Below, piece after piece: positions 36,416-46,906 of a DNA stretch of 64,000 bases. The notes under the pieces were generated by a model. The model saw nothing but the letters and a program-made list of their open reading frames with translations. It did no database searches and was not told the origin of the DNA. A program made the translations under genes and the position numbers. Origin of the DNA: Streptomyces sp. NBC_01216 (GTDB taxonomy: Bacteria; Actinomycetota; Actinomycetes; Streptomycetales; Streptomycetaceae); the NCBI RefSeq assembly GCF_035994945.1, contig NZ_CP108677.1:2232001-2296000 (forward strand), given 5' to 3'. How positions within the stretch are numbered: position 1 is the first letter of the stretch; each line of letters opens with the position of its first letter.

Positions 36416-37153
36416 ATGGAGCAGACACACACCACTCATCACGGTGCGGCGGCCACTCCGGGCGCTCAGCGACGGGTGCTGGTCGTGGAGGACGACACGA
36501 CGATCGTCGACGCGATCGCCGCCCGACTGCGCGCGGAGGGCTTTCTCGTCCACACCGCGGCCGACGGGCCCGCGGCCGTGGACGCCGCCGAGGCGTGGCA
36601 ACCCGACCTGATGGTCCTCGACGTGATGCTGCCGGGCTTCGACGGTCTGGAGGTGTGCCGCCGGGTCCAGGCCCGGCGGCCGGTGCCCGTCCTCATGCTC
36701 ACGGCGCGTGACGACGAGACGGACATGCTCGTGGGCCTGGGCGTCGGCGCGGACGACTACATGACGAAGCCGTTCTCGATGCGCGAGCTGGCGGCGCGCG
36801 TCCACGTGCTGCTGCGCCGGGTGGAACGGGCCACGCTGGCCGCGGTGACCCCGCGCAGCGGAATCCTGCGCCTGGGCGACCTGGAGCTCGACCACGCCCA
36901 GCGCCGGGTCCGGGTGCGGGGCGAGGACGTCCACCTGACCCCGACCGAGTTCGACCTGCTGGTCTGCCTGGCGAACACCCCGCGGGCGGTCCTCTCCCGC
37001 GAACAGCTGCTGGCGGAGGTGTGGGACTGGGCCGACGCGTCCGGTACCCGGACCGTGGACAGCCACGTCAAGGCGCTCCGCAGGAAGATCGGGGCCGAGC
37101 GGATCCGCACCGTGCACGGGGTCGGCTACGCCCTGGAGAGCACGCTCTCATGA
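36416..37153 (+). CDS. OmpR/PhoB-family response regulator
   Basis: A 245-residue two-domain regulator. The receiver domain has acidic residues in VVEDD, phospho-acceptor Asp in MVLDVMLPGFDG, Thr in LMLTARD and Lys in MTKPFS. The C-terminal winged-helix domain contains VHLTPTEFDLLVCLA and RTVDSHVKALRRKIG. ATG 36416 is preceded by GAGGCGGGG. The first ~17 residues (His/Thr-rich) are an extension. It overlaps the kinase gene by ATGA, so the pair is coupled. Confidence 0.95.
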   Translation: MEQTHTTHHGAAATPGAQRRVLVVEDDTTIVDAIAARLRAEGFLVHTAADGPAAVDAAEAWQPDLMVLDVMLPGFDGLEVCRRVQARRPVPVLMLTARDDETDMLVGLGVGADDYMTKPFSMRELAARVHVLLRRVERATLAAVTPRSGILRLGDLELDHAQRRVRVRGEDVHLTPTEFDLLVCLANTPRAVLSREQLLAEVWDWADASGTRTVDSHVKALRRKIGAERIRTVHGVGYALESTLS

Positions 37154-38274
37154 GCCCACGAGCGCCGCACGCCGGGCACACGGGGCACACCGGAGCGGGG
37201 TCCGGCGTCCGTCGGCGCAAGATCGCCATCTCCATCAAGACCAAGCTGGGCGCGCTGGTCGTCGGGGCGGTCCTGCTGACCTCGGGCCTGGCGCTGGTGG
37301 CGATCCGGACCTCCACGGAGTTCCGCTACATCACCATCTTCGCGATGATCGCGACCCTGCTGATCACCCAGTTCGTGGCGCAGTCGCTGACGGCACCGCT
37401 GGACGAGATGAACGCGGTGGCGGGGTCGATCTCACGCGGGGACTTCGGCCGGCGGGTGCGCGGCGCGGACCGGCGCGACGAGCTGGGCGACCTCGCCTCG
37501 ACGATCAACCGCATGGCGGACGATCTGGAGGCCGTCGACCGGCACCGCAAGGAGCTGGTCGCCAACGTGTCGCACGAGCTGCGCACCCCCATCGCCGCGC
37601 TCCGCGCCGTGCTGGAGAACGTGGTGGACGGGGTCTCCGATGCGGACCCGGAGACCATGCGGACGGCGTTGCAGCAGACCGAGCGGCTCGGCCGGCTGGT
37701 GGAGACGCTGCTGGACCTGTCGCGTCTCGACAACGGTGTCACCACCTTGAAGGTGCGGCGTCTGGAGGTGTGGCCGTATTTGTCGGGGGTGCTCCGCGAG
37801 GCCAATCTGGCGGCGTCCCAGCGGGGCCTGTCGACCAGTTCGGGGCTGCACAACCGTACGGACGTCCATCTGCACCTGGACGTGTCGCCGCCCGATCTGG
37901 CGGCGTACGCGGACGCGGAGCGGCTGCACCAGGTGGTGGCGAACCTCATCGACAACGCGGTGAAGCACTCGCCCTCGCACGGCCGGGTGACGGTGCACGC
38001 GCGGCGCGGGCCGTGGCCGGACTCGCTGGAGCTGGAGGTCGAGGACGAGGGCCCCGGCATTCCGGAGGCGCTGCGGCACACGGTCTTCGAGCGGTTCAAC
38101 CGGGGATCGGTGCCGTCACAGGCCGGTCCGGGCGCCGACGGCGGCACGGGTCTGGGCCTGGCGATCGCCCGCTGGGCGGTGGATCTGCACGGCGGCAGCA
38201 TCGGAGTGGCCGAATCGTCACGCGGCTGCCGCATACATATCACTCTTCCGGGCAGCATTCCGGCACGGGCTTGA
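37150..38274 (+). CDS. Sensor histidine kinase, partner of the upstream regulator
   Basis: A 374-residue membrane kinase. Two close hydrophobic segments (~38-58 and ~64-82) with almost no sensor loop are followed by HAMP, the H-box NVSHELRTPIAALRAVLENV, and an ATPase domain with VVANLIDNAVKHS (N box), DEGPGIPEAL (G1) and GTGLGLAIARW (G2). The tiny external loop suggests sensing within the membrane or through partners. Its ATG overlaps the regulator stop (ATGA). Signal unknown. Confidence 0.95.
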   Translation: MSPRAPHAGHTGHTGAGSGVRRRKIAISIKTKLGALVVGAVLLTSGLALVAIRTSTEFRYITIFAMIATLLITQFVAQSLTAPLDEMNAVAGSISRGDFGRRVRGADRRDELGDLASTINRMADDLEAVDRHRKELVANVSHELRTPIAALRAVLENVVDGVSDADPETMRTALQQTERLGRLVETLLDLSRLDNGVTTLKVRRLEVWPYLSGVLREANLAASQRGLSTSSGLHNRTDVHLHLDVSPPDLAAYADAERLHQVVANLIDNAVKHSPSHGRVTVHARRGPWPDSLELEVEDEGPGIPEALRHTVFERFNRGSVPSQAGPGADGGTGLGLAIARWAVDLHGGSIGVAESSRGCRIHITLPGSIPARA

Positions 38275-38544
38275 CGTAGGGTTCGAACCGGAAGCACACG
38301 TTCTGCGTCTACCTGTACAGGACGTGATCAGGGATGCGGACCAAACCGGACCGCAGCCGCCTCCTCGCGTACCCGCGAGTGGGCAGAACCTCGCTTGTTT
38401 CCCGCCATTCCCTGCTCCGAAACACCCCTTCAAGTGTGACTTGCGCGACGTTGGAGTGCCCGGCCTGCACCTCTCGGCCAGGGAGGCGTAGCCTTTATTT
38501 CCGCTGTCCATCACCTTGTGAAGCGGAAGAGGGCGGTTACCGCC

Positions 38545-41500
38545 GTGTCGTCTCAGTCCCCCAGTAACTCGAGCTCCCCCAGCCTCCGGGCGGGTGGTAC
38601 CCCCATCACGGGCCAAGACGGGCAGGGTCAGAACCCTGCGACCGCCTTCGGCGCCAATGAGTGGCTCGTCGACGAGATCTACCAGCAGTACCTCGAGGAC
38701 CCTCATTCGGTCGATCGTGCCTGGTGGGACTTCTTCGCCGACTACAAGCCCGGCTCGTCGGAGACTCCCGCCGCCGCGGGGGCGGCCGGAGCCGCGCCGA
38801 GCTCCCCGGCCACTCCGAGCGCGCCGGCCGCTCCGCAGGCGGGTCCCGCACAGGCCGCGCCTGCGCCGACCCCGGCCCGGCCCGCCGCGGTCGCGCCGGC
38901 GCCCGCGAAGCCCGCCCCGGCTCCGGCCAAGGCTCCCGCTCCCGCTCCCGCTCCCGCCGCCAAGGCTCCGGCCGCCGCCACCGCCGGACCCGAGCTGATC
39001 ACGCTGCGCGGCCCCGCCGCCGCGGTCGCGAAGAACATGAACGCCTCGCTGGAGGTGCCGACGGCCACGTCCGTCCGCGCCGTCCCGGTGAAGCTGCTCT
39101 TCGACAACCGGATCGTGATCAACAACCACCTCAAGCGCGCCCGGGGCGGGAAGATCTCCTTCACGCACCTGATCGGCTACGCGATGGTGCAGGCGATCAA
39201 GGCCATGCCGTCGATGAACCACTCCTTCGCGGAGAAGGACGGCAAGCCGACCCTGATCAAGCCGGAGCACGTGAACTTCGGTCTCGCGATCGACCTGGTG
39301 AAGCCGAACGGCGACCGCCAGCTCGTCGTCGCGGGCATCAAGAAGGCCGAGACGCTGAACTTCTTCGAGTTCTGGCAGGCATACGAGGACATCGTCAAGC
39401 GCGCCCGGGTCGGCAAGCTCACGATGGAGGACTTCTCCGGCGTCACGGTCTCGCTGACCAACCCCGGCGGCCTCGGCACCGTCCACTCCGTGCCCCGCCT
39501 GATGCCCGGACAGTCCGTGATCATGGGCGTCGGCTCGATGGACTACCCGGCCGAGTTCCAGGGCACTTCCCAGGACACCCTGAACAAGCTGGGCATCTCG
39601 AAGGTCATGACGCTGACCTCGACGTACGACCACCGGGTCATCCAGGGCGCCGCCTCCGGCGAGTTCCTGCGCGTCGTCGCCAACTTCCTCCTCGGCGAGA
39701 ACGGCTTCTACGACGACATCTTCAAGGCCCTGCGCATCCCCTACGAGCCGGTGCGCTGGCTCAAGGACATCGACGCCTCGCACGACGACGACGTCACCAA
39801 GGCCGCCCGGGTCTTCGAGCTGATCCACTCCTACCGGGTCCGCGGCCACGTCATGGCCGACACCGACCCGCTGGAGTACCGCCAGCGCAAGCACCCCGAT
39901 CTGGACATCACCGAGCACGGTCTCACCCTGTGGGACCTGGAGCGCGACTTCGCGGTGGGCGGTTTCGCCGGCAAGTCGATGATGAAGCTCCGCGACATCC
40001 TCGGCGTCCTGCGCGACTCGTACTGCCGCACCACCGGCGTCGAGTTCATGCACATCCAGGACCCGAAGCAGCGCAAGTGGATCCAGGACCGCGTCGAGCG
40101 CACGCACTCCAAGCCGGAGCGCGAGGAGCAGCTGCGTATCCTGCGCCGGCTGAACGCCGCGGAGGCATTCGAGACCTTCCTCCAGACCAAGTACGTCGGT
40201 CAGAAGCGGTTCTCGCTGGAGGGCGGCGAGTCCGTCATCCCGCTGCTCGACGCGGTCATCGACTCCGCCGCCGAGTCCCGGCTGGACGAGGTCGTCATCG
40301 GCATGGCCCACCGCGGCCGGCTGAACGTCCTCGCCAACATCGTCGGAAAGTCCTACGCGCAGATCTTCCGCGAGTTCGAGGGCAACCTCGACCCGAAGTC
40401 GATGCACGGCTCCGGCGACGTGAAGTACCACCTGGGCGCTTCGGGCACCTTCACGGGCCTGGACGGTGAGCAGATCAAGGTCTCGCTGGTCGCCAACCCC
40501 TCGCACCTGGAGGCCGTCGACCCGGTCCTGGAGGGTGTCGTCCGCGCCAAGCAGGACGTCATCAACAAGGGCGGCACGGACTTCACCGTCCTGCCCGTCG
40601 CCCTGCACGGCGACGCGGCCTTCGCCGGCCAGGGTGTGGTCGCCGAGACGCTGAACATGTCGCAGCTGCGCGGCTACCGCACCGGCGGCACGGTCCACAT
40701 CGTCATCAACAACCAGGTCGGCTTCACCGCGGCCCCGGAATCCTCGCGTTCCTCGATGTACGCGACCGACGTGGCCCGCATGATCGAGGCGCCGATCTTC
40801 CACGTGAACGGCGACGACCCGGAGGCCGTGGTCCGTGTCGCGCGGCTCGCCTTCGAGTTCCGCCAGACGTTCAACAAGGACGTCGTGATCGACCTCATCT
40901 GCTACCGCCGCCGCGGTCACAACGAGGGCGACAACCCGCAGTTCACCAACCCGCAGATGTACAACCTGATCGACAAGAAGCGTTCGGTGCGCAAGCTGTA
41001 CACCGAGTCGCTCATCGGTCGCGGCGACATCACGCTGGAAGAGGCGGAGCAGGCGCTCCAGGACTTCCAGGGCCAGCTGGAGAAGGTCTTCGCCGAGGTC
41101 CGCGAGGCCACCTCCGCGCCGGCCCCGGCGCACGTCCCGGACCCGCAGCCGGAGTTCCCGGTCACGGTCACCACCGCGGTCTCCCAGGAGGTCGTGAAGC
41201 GGATCGCCGAGTCCCAGGTCAACGTCCCGGAGCGGATCACGGTCCACCCGCGTCTGATGCCGCAGATGCAGCGTCGCGCGGCGTCCGTCGACGACGGCAC
41301 GATCGACTGGGGCTTCGGCGAGACCCTCGCCATCGGCTCGCTGCTGATGGAGGGCACCCCGGTCCGGCTGTCCGGCCAGGACTCGCGCCGTGGCACCTTC
41401 GGCCAGCGCCACGCGGTCCTGGTGGACCAGGAGACCGGTGAGGACTACACCCCGCTGCTCTACCTGACCGACGACCAGGCCCACTACAACGTCTACGACT

Positions 41501-42351
41501 CGCTGCTCAGCGAGTACGCGGCGATGGGCTTCGAGTACGGCTACTCGCTGGCCCGCCCGGACTCCCTGGTCGTCTGGGAGGCCCAGTTCGGTGACTTCGT
41601 CAACGGCGCCCAGACCGTCGTCGACGAGTTCATCTCCTCGGCCGAGCAGAAGTGGGGCCAGACCTCCGGCGTCACGCTGCTCCTGCCGCACGGCTACGAG
41701 GGCCAGGGCCCGGACCACTCGTCCGCCCGCCCGGAGCGCTTCCTGCAGATGTGCGCGCAGGACAACATGACGGTCGCCATGCCGACCCTGCCGTCGAACT
41801 ACTTCCACCTGCTGCGCTGGCAGGTCCACAACCCGCACCACAAGCCGCTCATCGTCTTCACGCCGAAGTCGATGCTGCGTCTGAAGGCCGCGGCGTCGAA
41901 GGTGGAGGAGTTCACCACTGGCGGCTTCCGCCCGGTGATCGGCGACGACTCGGTGAACCCGGCCGATGTCCGCAAGGTCGTCTTCTGCGCGGGCAAGGTC
42001 TACTACGACCTGGAGGCCGAGCGGCAGAAGCGCGGTGTCACGGACACGGCGATCATCCGTCTGGAGCGCCTGTACCCGCTGCCGGGTGCCGAGGTCCAGG
42101 CCGAGATCGCCAAGTACCCGAACGCCGAGAAGTACCTGTGGGCGCAGGAGGAGCCGGCGAACCAGGGTGCCTGGCCGTTCATCGCGCTCAACCTGATCGA
42201 CCACCTGGACCTGGCGGTCGGCGCCGACATCCCGCAGGGCGAGCGCCTGCGCCGGATCTCGCGTCCGCACTCCTCGTCCCCGGCGGTCGGTTCGGCCAAG
42301 CGTCACCAGGCCGAGCAGCAGCAGCTGGCCAACGAGGTCTTCGACGCCTGA
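38545..42351 (+). CDS. kgd: Multifunctional 2-oxoglutarate decarboxylase/dehydrogenase (Kgd)
   Basis: A 1,268-residue TCA-cycle enzyme of the actinobacterial type. An N-terminal segment ([14 protein letters not shown]) is followed by an Ala/Pro linker (~70-145), then an E2-like acyltransferase domain (~150-380, [16 protein letters not shown] motif), then a ThDP-dependent E1 domain ([33 protein letters not shown]). It decarboxylates 2-oxoglutarate and can feed the dehydrogenase complex. GTG 38545 is chosen because the conserved N-terminus ([10 protein letters not shown]) starts there; the frame extends to 38518. It stands alone with a strong terminator. Confidence 0.95.
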   Translation: MSSQSPSNSSSPSLRAGGTPITGQDGQGQNPATAFGANEWLVDEIYQQYLEDPHSVDRAWWDFFADYKPGSSETPAAAGAAGAAPSSPATPSAPAAPQAGPAQAAPAPTPARPAAVAPAPAKPAPAPAKAPAPAPAPAAKAPAAATAGPELITLRGPAAAVAKNMNASLEVPTATSVRAVPVKLLFDNRIVINNHLKRARGGKISFTHLIGYAMVQAIKAMPSMNHSFAEKDGKPTLIKPEHVNFGLAIDLVKPNGDRQLVVAGIKKAETLNFFEFWQAYEDIVKRARVGKLTMEDFSGVTVSLTNPGGLGTVHSVPRLMPGQSVIMGVGSMDYPAEFQGTSQDTLNKLGISKVMTLTSTYDHRVIQGAASGEFLRVVANFLLGENGFYDDIFKALRIPYEPVRWLKDIDASHDDDVTKAARVFELIHSYRVRGHVMADTDPLEYRQRKHPDLDITEHGLTLWDLERDFAVGGFAGKSMMKLRDILGVLRDSYCRTTGVEFMHIQDPKQRKWIQDRVERTHSKPEREEQLRILRRLNAAEAFETFLQTKYVGQKRFSLEGGESVIPLLDAVIDSAAESRLDEVVIGMAHRGRLNVLANIVGKSYAQIFREFEGNLDPKSMHGSGDVKYHLGASGTFTGLDGEQIKVSLVANPSHLEAVDPVLEGVVRAKQDVINKGGTDFTVLPVALHGDAAFAGQGVVAETLNMSQLRGYRTGGTVHIVINNQVGFTAAPESSRSSMYATDVARMIEAPIFHVNGDDPEAVVRVARLAFEFRQTFNKDVVIDLICYRRRGHNEGDNPQFTNPQMYNLIDKKRSVRKLYTESLIGRGDITLEEAEQALQDFQGQLEKVFAEVREATSAPAPAHVPDPQPEFPVTVTTAVSQEVVKRIAESQVNVPERITVHPRLMPQMQRRAASVDDGTIDWGFGETLAIGSLLMEGTPVRLSGQDSRRGTFGQRHAVLVDQETGEDYTPLLYLTDDQAHYNVYDSLLSEYAAMGFEYGYSLARPDSLVVWEAQFGDFVNGAQTVVDEFISSAEQKWGQTSGVTLLLPHGYEGQGPDHSSARPERFLQMCAQDNMTVAMPTLPSNYFHLLRWQVHNPHHKPLIVFTPKSMLRLKAAASKVEEFTTGGFRPVIGDDSVNPADVRKVVFCAGKVYYDLEAERQKRGVTDTAIIRLERLYPLPGAEVQAEIAKYPNAEKYLWAQEEPANQGAWPFIALNLIDHLDLAVGADIPQGERLRRISRPHSSSPAVGSAKRHQAEQQQLANEVFDA

Positions 42352-42375
42352 TCCGCTGCCCGTCCCGGCACGGAA

Positions 42376-42409
42376 GGAGGCCCGGCACCCTCGCGGGTGC
42401 CGGGCCTCC
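42376..42409 (+). terminator. Perfect 15-bp hairpin after kgd
   Basis: Arms 42376-42390 and 42395-42409 are exact reverse complements with a 4-nt loop, 25 bases after the kgd stop. Confidence 0.88.
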
Positions 42410-42428
42410 GGCGTGCCGTGGCGCGGTC

Positions 42429-42463
42429 AGAGCCTGTCGACCGAAGGCCGCCCGACAGGCTCT
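42429..42463. repeat. Palindromic repeat R1 (11-bp arms) at one side of the conflict/RiPP block
   Basis: Arms agagcctgtcg (42429-42439) and cgacaggctct (42453-42463) flank a 13-nt loop. The reverse complement of R1 matches R2 (54303-54352) nearly base for base over the first ~26 and last ~13 bases, differing by two substitutions and an inner insertion in R2. It begins 6 bases after the stop of the TIR/NB-ARC/TPR gene and could act as that operon's terminator, or be a short mobile palindrome. Confidence 0.75.
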
Positions 42464-42468
42464 CAGTC

Positions 42469-45400
42469 TCAGCCGAGGTTGGCCTCGAAGTCCCAGTAGG
42501 GGCGGTTGCGCTGGCGGGCGGAGAGCGTGTGCGGGTGCTGCGCGCCGAGCGTCCGGGTGAGGGTGAGCAGCGCGTCCTCCTCGATCTTCGCGGCCTCCTC
42601 GACCTCGCGCAGGCCGCGGAGGTCGGTGGCGAGCGCGACCTGGCAGGAGAGGGTGAGGGGGTGCTCGTTGCCCAGGGCGTGCCGGGCGCGCCGGAGGGTG
42701 TCCCGGCTGAGTTCGGCGGCGTCCGCCACCCGGCCGTTGAAGTTGCGGGCGGCGGTGGCGTTGAGCGCGCAGCCCAGGACCCAGGGATGGTCGGGGCCCA
42801 GGGTGGCGGTCAGCCCGGCGAGCGCGCCCTCCATCATCACCATGGCGTCGGCGCGTTCTCCGGCCGCCTGCATGACGAGGGCGGTGTTGGCGAGGACGCC
42901 GGTGGCCACGGGGTGGGCGGGGCCGAGGAGGGCGCGGTAGCCGGCCTCGGCCTCGTTGCTGAGTTCGCGGGCGTGGTCGAGGTCGCCGTGCTCGCGGAGG
43001 TAGTTGGCGTAGTTGTTGATGGAGGACAGGGTCACGTAGTGGCCGCGGCCGTGGACCTGTTCCAGTTGTTCGAGCAGGCTCGCCATGGTGGCGCCGAGGT
43101 CCTGCTGGAAGCCGCCCTCACGGCGGCGGCACAGGGCGAGTTGGGAGCGGGCGTACAGGGTCTGGAGGTGCTGGGCGCCGAGGACCTGGACGTGGACCCG
43201 GACGTTGGCCTCCTGGCGAGCCAGGGCCTCACGGTAGCGGCCGAGCAGCCGGAGGTCCTGGGCGACGGCGTTGCTGGAGTTGAGGCTGTGGGCGTGGCGG
43301 GCGCGTAGCAGGCTCTCGCTGCGGGACAGCGATTCGACGTCCTCGTCGTACGCCTCCTGGTAGCGGCCGAGCATCCGCAGGACGACGCCCAGGTTGTGGC
43401 GGGCGACGAGGGTGAGGAACTCGGTCTCGCCGAGGAGGCGCCGCGACTCGGCGAGGCAGGCGCGCTGGATGCGTTCGGACTCGCGGTACTGGCCGAGGAA
43501 GCGCAGGTCGCTGGCGATGGCGACGGTGGAGCGCAGCGAGCCGAGTTCGTCGCGGTCGGGGGCCGCGTCGAGCCGTCGGCGCAGGGCGAGGTCGAGTTCG
43601 TAGGCGTCCCGGAAGCGACCGTGGGAGCGCAGGATGTTGCCTTCCTGCGTGGTCAGCTCCAGCATGGCGGGGGCGAGCGGTTCCATGAAGGTGGACCAGT
43701 GCTCCCGGATCTTCTCGGCGAGGCGGACGCCGGCGCGGAACTCGGCGCTGCGGAAGCAGTAGCGGAGGCAGTTGAGGACGGCGGACTGGATGCGCGGGGC
43801 CCGGCTGGAGAGTGCGCCGGAGGGCTCCAGGTGCGGGAGGAGTTCGGCGTAGCGGGGCCAGTGGCGGCTGTCCATGGGGTTGCCGGGATCGGCCTCGGCG
43901 ATCAGGGTGCGGACGGCCCTGCGGTGCGCGTCGCGGTGCTCGCCGTCGGTGAGGCGGGCGACGATGTCGTGGACGAGCCGGTGCATGTGCACGGACTCCT
44001 GGTGAGGTTCCATCTCGACGCTGGTGGCGGGTCCGCGGGACTCGCGGGTGAGCACCGAGTAGTTGACCAGGGTGTCCAGGGCCCGGGTCCAGGCGGGCAG
44101 GTCGGTGGCCATCCAGCGCAGGTCCTCGGGCAGTTCGGCCTGGGGGTAGGCGCGGACGATGCCGAGCGGGATCCGGCCGGGGGCGAAGGAGGCGCACAGG
44201 CTGAGGACGTCGATGGCCTGGGGCTGGGAGCGGCGGAGCCGGTTGATCAGTATCGACCAGGAGGTCAGCGAGGCGTGGGGGAAGCCGTCGCCGGCGGAGG
44301 GTTCGTCCACCGTGGACAGCCGGCCGTCGCGGACCATGCGCAGGTACTCGGGGACCTCCATGCCGGACTCGCCGAGCCAGGAGGCGGCCTGGACGAGCGG
44401 GAGCGGGACGTCGCCGAACTCGGCGGCGACCTCGTCGGCCTGGGGCGCGGTGATGTGGGGTGCGCGGCGCATCAGGTAGGCGGTGGACTCGGCGCGGTCG
44501 AAGCCGGGGACCTCGACGACGTCGGTGTGGTCGCCCCAGGCGCGGTTGCGTGAGGTGATCAGGACGTGGCCGGGGCCGTGCGGCAGCAGTACGGGCGCGC
44601 CGTCGGTGTCGTCCCATCCGTCGAAGACGACGAGCCAGCGGGCGTGCGGGTCGCCGCGGCGCAGGGCCTCGCGGACCGCCCGGATGCGTTCGCCGGGCTC
44701 GTTGCCGCTGGCCAGGCGGAGTTCGGCGGCGAGTTCGCCGAAGCGGTCGCGCTGGACGTTGCGGTCGTCGGAGTTGACCCACCAGATCACGTCGTAGTCG
44801 GGGCTGAAGCGGTGGGCGTACTCGGCGGCGATCTGGGTCTTGCCGATGCCGGACATGCCGAGGAGGGTGCAGGCCGCGTTGCCGCGTTCGGCGTCCATGA
44901 GCCGTTCCTGGAGGGTGGTCAGGAGATCGTCGCGGCCGGTGAAGCGGGAGTTGCGGCGCGGGACCTCGCCCCAGACCTCGGGTGGGGTGTCGGGGTAGCG
45001 GACCTTCGCGCCGGACGGCAGGCGGCGGGCGGCGGAGCGGCGGGGTTCGATGCCGAGCCTGCTGAACAGCCGTGCCTCGGCCTCGTCCTCCCCGACGCCC
45101 CAGAGGCTGACCGGCTCGAGGACGGCGGTGGCGGGGAGGAGGGGCCTGTTGGTGAGGTTGACGGCCGCGAAGCGGTCGGCGTGTGCGGCGACGAAGCCGC
45201 GCAGCACGTCGTTCCACTCGCCCGCGGGGCGGGGGCCGATGTCGAAGAACCAGTCGTTGAGGACCAGGAGGACACGGCCCCGGGCGAGCAGCAGGTCGCC
45301 GAGCGAGTCCTCCAGCGCCACCTCGCGGGGCGGGTCCCAACGTTGGAGGGTGACGCGGACGCCCTGTGCTTCGAGGCGCTGGCCGAGCCAGGCCGCCCAC

Positions 45401-45492
45401 GGTCGGTGGTAGCCGGGGAAGACCACGAGGACGTGTTCGGGGGCGGCCCTGCCGCTGTCCACCGCTCCACCGCCCGGCCGTTGTTCCGCCAT
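42469..45492 (-). CDS. TIR-like / NB-ARC / TPR protein (FxSxx-system FxsT type)
   Basis: A 1,007-residue STAND-type protein. An N-terminal TIR-like fold (~20-135, HVLVVFPGYHRPWAAWLGQRL ...) is followed by an NB-ARC-type NTPase with P-loop GMSGIGKTQIA (~212), Walker B LVVFDGWDD and sensor VLITSRNR. The C-terminal half is TPR repeats (~560-980; units such as HPWVLGCALNATAARNF and GRYQEAYDEDVESL). NCBI names proteins of this architecture FxSxx-system TPR protein; STAND proteins are signal-dependent switches. ATG 45492 is preceded by GGAGACGGAGAG; the longer frame to 45627 overlaps upstream coding and is rejected. It is the last gene of the minus-strand block. Confidence 0.88.
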   Translation of the reverse strand: MAEQRPGGGAVDSGRAAPEHVLVVFPGYHRPWAAWLGQRLEAQGVRVTLQRWDPPREVALEDSLGDLLLARGRVLLVLNDWFFDIGPRPAGEWNDVLRGFVAAHADRFAAVNLTNRPLLPATAVLEPVSLWGVGEDEAEARLFSRLGIEPRRSAARRLPSGAKVRYPDTPPEVWGEVPRRNSRFTGRDDLLTTLQERLMDAERGNAACTLLGMSGIGKTQIAAEYAHRFSPDYDVIWWVNSDDRNVQRDRFGELAAELRLASGNEPGERIRAVREALRRGDPHARWLVVFDGWDDTDGAPVLLPHGPGHVLITSRNRAWGDHTDVVEVPGFDRAESTAYLMRRAPHITAPQADEVAAEFGDVPLPLVQAASWLGESGMEVPEYLRMVRDGRLSTVDEPSAGDGFPHASLTSWSILINRLRRSQPQAIDVLSLCASFAPGRIPLGIVRAYPQAELPEDLRWMATDLPAWTRALDTLVNYSVLTRESRGPATSVEMEPHQESVHMHRLVHDIVARLTDGEHRDAHRRAVRTLIAEADPGNPMDSRHWPRYAELLPHLEPSGALSSRAPRIQSAVLNCLRYCFRSAEFRAGVRLAEKIREHWSTFMEPLAPAMLELTTQEGNILRSHGRFRDAYELDLALRRRLDAAPDRDELGSLRSTVAIASDLRFLGQYRESERIQRACLAESRRLLGETEFLTLVARHNLGVVLRMLGRYQEAYDEDVESLSRSESLLRARHAHSLNSSNAVAQDLRLLGRYREALARQEANVRVHVQVLGAQHLQTLYARSQLALCRRREGGFQQDLGATMASLLEQLEQVHGRGHYVTLSSINNYANYLREHGDLDHARELSNEAEAGYRALLGPAHPVATGVLANTALVMQAAGERADAMVMMEGALAGLTATLGPDHPWVLGCALNATAARNFNGRVADAAELSRDTLRRARHALGNEHPLTLSCQVALATDLRGLREVEEAAKIEEDALLTLTRTLGAQHPHTLSARQRNRPYWDFEANLG

Positions 45493-45550
45493 CTCTCCGT
45501 CTCCCGTCCCACTCCCGCGCAACGCAGTGTGATCTGCCCTGGGCACAGTG

Positions 45551-46831
45551 TCACCCAGAGGCCCTGGGGGCCGCGCCGAGGCTCGCGTGGTGCCCCGCCA
45601 TTTGTCGGGCGAACTCCCTTCCCTCATTGGTCAGTTCATCGGATTCAAGCAGGATCGCCAATGCCTCGCCCACCTGATCGTGGATATCGTCGAACTGCTG
45701 CCCGGCATGGGTGCGCCAGGGCGCCGGCACCTGTGTGGCGGTCGCGGTGCGGCGCCAGAGGTCGGCCAGGGCCAGGTGCGCGTAGGCGCCCTGGAACACC
45801 CCGGCGACCGGGCGCGGATCGGGACGCCAGCCGACCCGGTGCAGGGCGGCCCGCCCGGGCCGGTACAGCGGGACGGCTTCGTGCAGGGTGGCGAGTTTGC
45901 CGTGGTGGATCTCGTGCACCAGGGTCTCCGCCAGATCGGGCCCCCCGGCGGCCGGGGAGGACAGTACGGCGCCGGGTGCGGCGCTCAGGGTGGCGCCGAC
46001 GGACCGCGGTCCGTTCGGGGTGAGCGGGACGAGGAGGCGTACGGCCCGGCGGGTCTCGGCCGCCCGGTCGCTGTCCGTCCGCGCGAGCAGTTCGTGGGCG
46101 TCCCGCCAGTGGGCCACCCAGCCGGGCCGGTCGGTGTCGGTGTGGTCGGCCGCCCTGCGGAGCGGGTCGCCGAATCCGCCGGGCGGCACCCGGTAGGGGT
46201 CCAGGTCGTCCAGGCGCGCGGTGGACCCGGGCAGCAGGGGCAGCCCGGTCCAGGCGGGACCGCGCCCGACGAGGGTGCCGGCGCGGCGGTCGGTGAGGAG
46301 CAGGACGGTGGGGGCGGCCGGGCTTCCGCCCTCGGCGTGCAGCCGGACCACGCGGGACCGCGCCCGGATGCGGACCGGGCCCGCGCTCGGCAGCCGCAGG
46401 CGCCCCACGCCGGGCAGCGAGAGCAGGCCGTCCGGTGCCTCGACGGCCAGGTCGAGGGGGCGACCCGCACGGAGCGCGCCGGTCACGGCGAGGACCTCCA
46501 GCCGGTCGAGGTGCCGGTCGAAGGCGGGACCGGTCGGTCCGGCGAGCGCCACGGCCAGCCACACGCCGGTCGTGGGGTAGTCGAGCAGGTCCCGGACGAC
46601 GCCGGGGTGGCGCCGCTCGGTCTGTTCGAGCAGATGCCAGGACGTCTCGAACCGGCGGAGGACGGTGGGGTCGACGGCGTCGCGGTCCCGCCGGGCACGG
46701 ACCAGCAGGGACTTGAGGAGCACCAGGCGGCGGGCGCGCAGGGCGGAGCGCAGCAGCGCGGTCCCCTCCGATGCGGGCCGAGTGCGGGCGAGTGCGCCGA
46801 GTACGGCGGAGGACGGCGGGGGAAGCCTCAT
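45551..46831 (-). CDS. HExxH peptide-modifying enzyme (putative alpha-KG peptide beta-hydroxylase)
   Basis: A 426-residue protein whose hallmark is LAETLVHEIHHGKL (~305), the HExxH motif of the 'HEXXH motif-containing putative peptide modification protein' family. Family members have been reported to be 2-oxoglutarate-dependent Fe enzymes that beta-hydroxylate precursor peptides rather than proteases; this is recalled knowledge. The usual form is fused to or beside a radical SAM enzyme (FxsB); here it stands alone. The remainder is helical, Arg/Leu-rich and lacks a signal peptide. It starts 75 bases after the small peptide gene, which is its likely substrate. Confidence 0.82.
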   Translation of the reverse strand: MRLPPPSSAVLGALARTRPASEGTALLRSALRARRLVLLKSLLVRARRDRDAVDPTVLRRFETSWHLLEQTERRHPGVVRDLLDYPTTGVWLAVALAGPTGPAFDRHLDRLEVLAVTGALRAGRPLDLAVEAPDGLLSLPGVGRLRLPSAGPVRIRARSRVVRLHAEGGSPAAPTVLLLTDRRAGTLVGRGPAWTGLPLLPGSTARLDDLDPYRVPPGGFGDPLRRAADHTDTDRPGWVAHWRDAHELLARTDSDRAAETRRAVRLLVPLTPNGPRSVGATLSAAPGAVLSSPAAGGPDLAETLVHEIHHGKLATLHEAVPLYRPGRAALHRVGWRPDPRPVAGVFQGAYAHLALADLWRRTATATQVPAPWRTHAGQQFDDIHDQVGEALAILLESDELTNEGREFARQMAGHHASLGAAPRASG

Positions 46832-46906
46832 TCCGGCCCCCCTGTCACGACGGCCGGGCGCCGACCGGATCTGACCGGAAAACGCCGGTCGGACCGGGGC
46901 CCGCGG

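Noticed and set aside
38218..42306. 1,362-codon minus-strand frame opposite kgd
   Set aside because: Low-complexity Arg/Gly/Val/Asp sequence with no motif, antisense to an obvious conserved enzyme.
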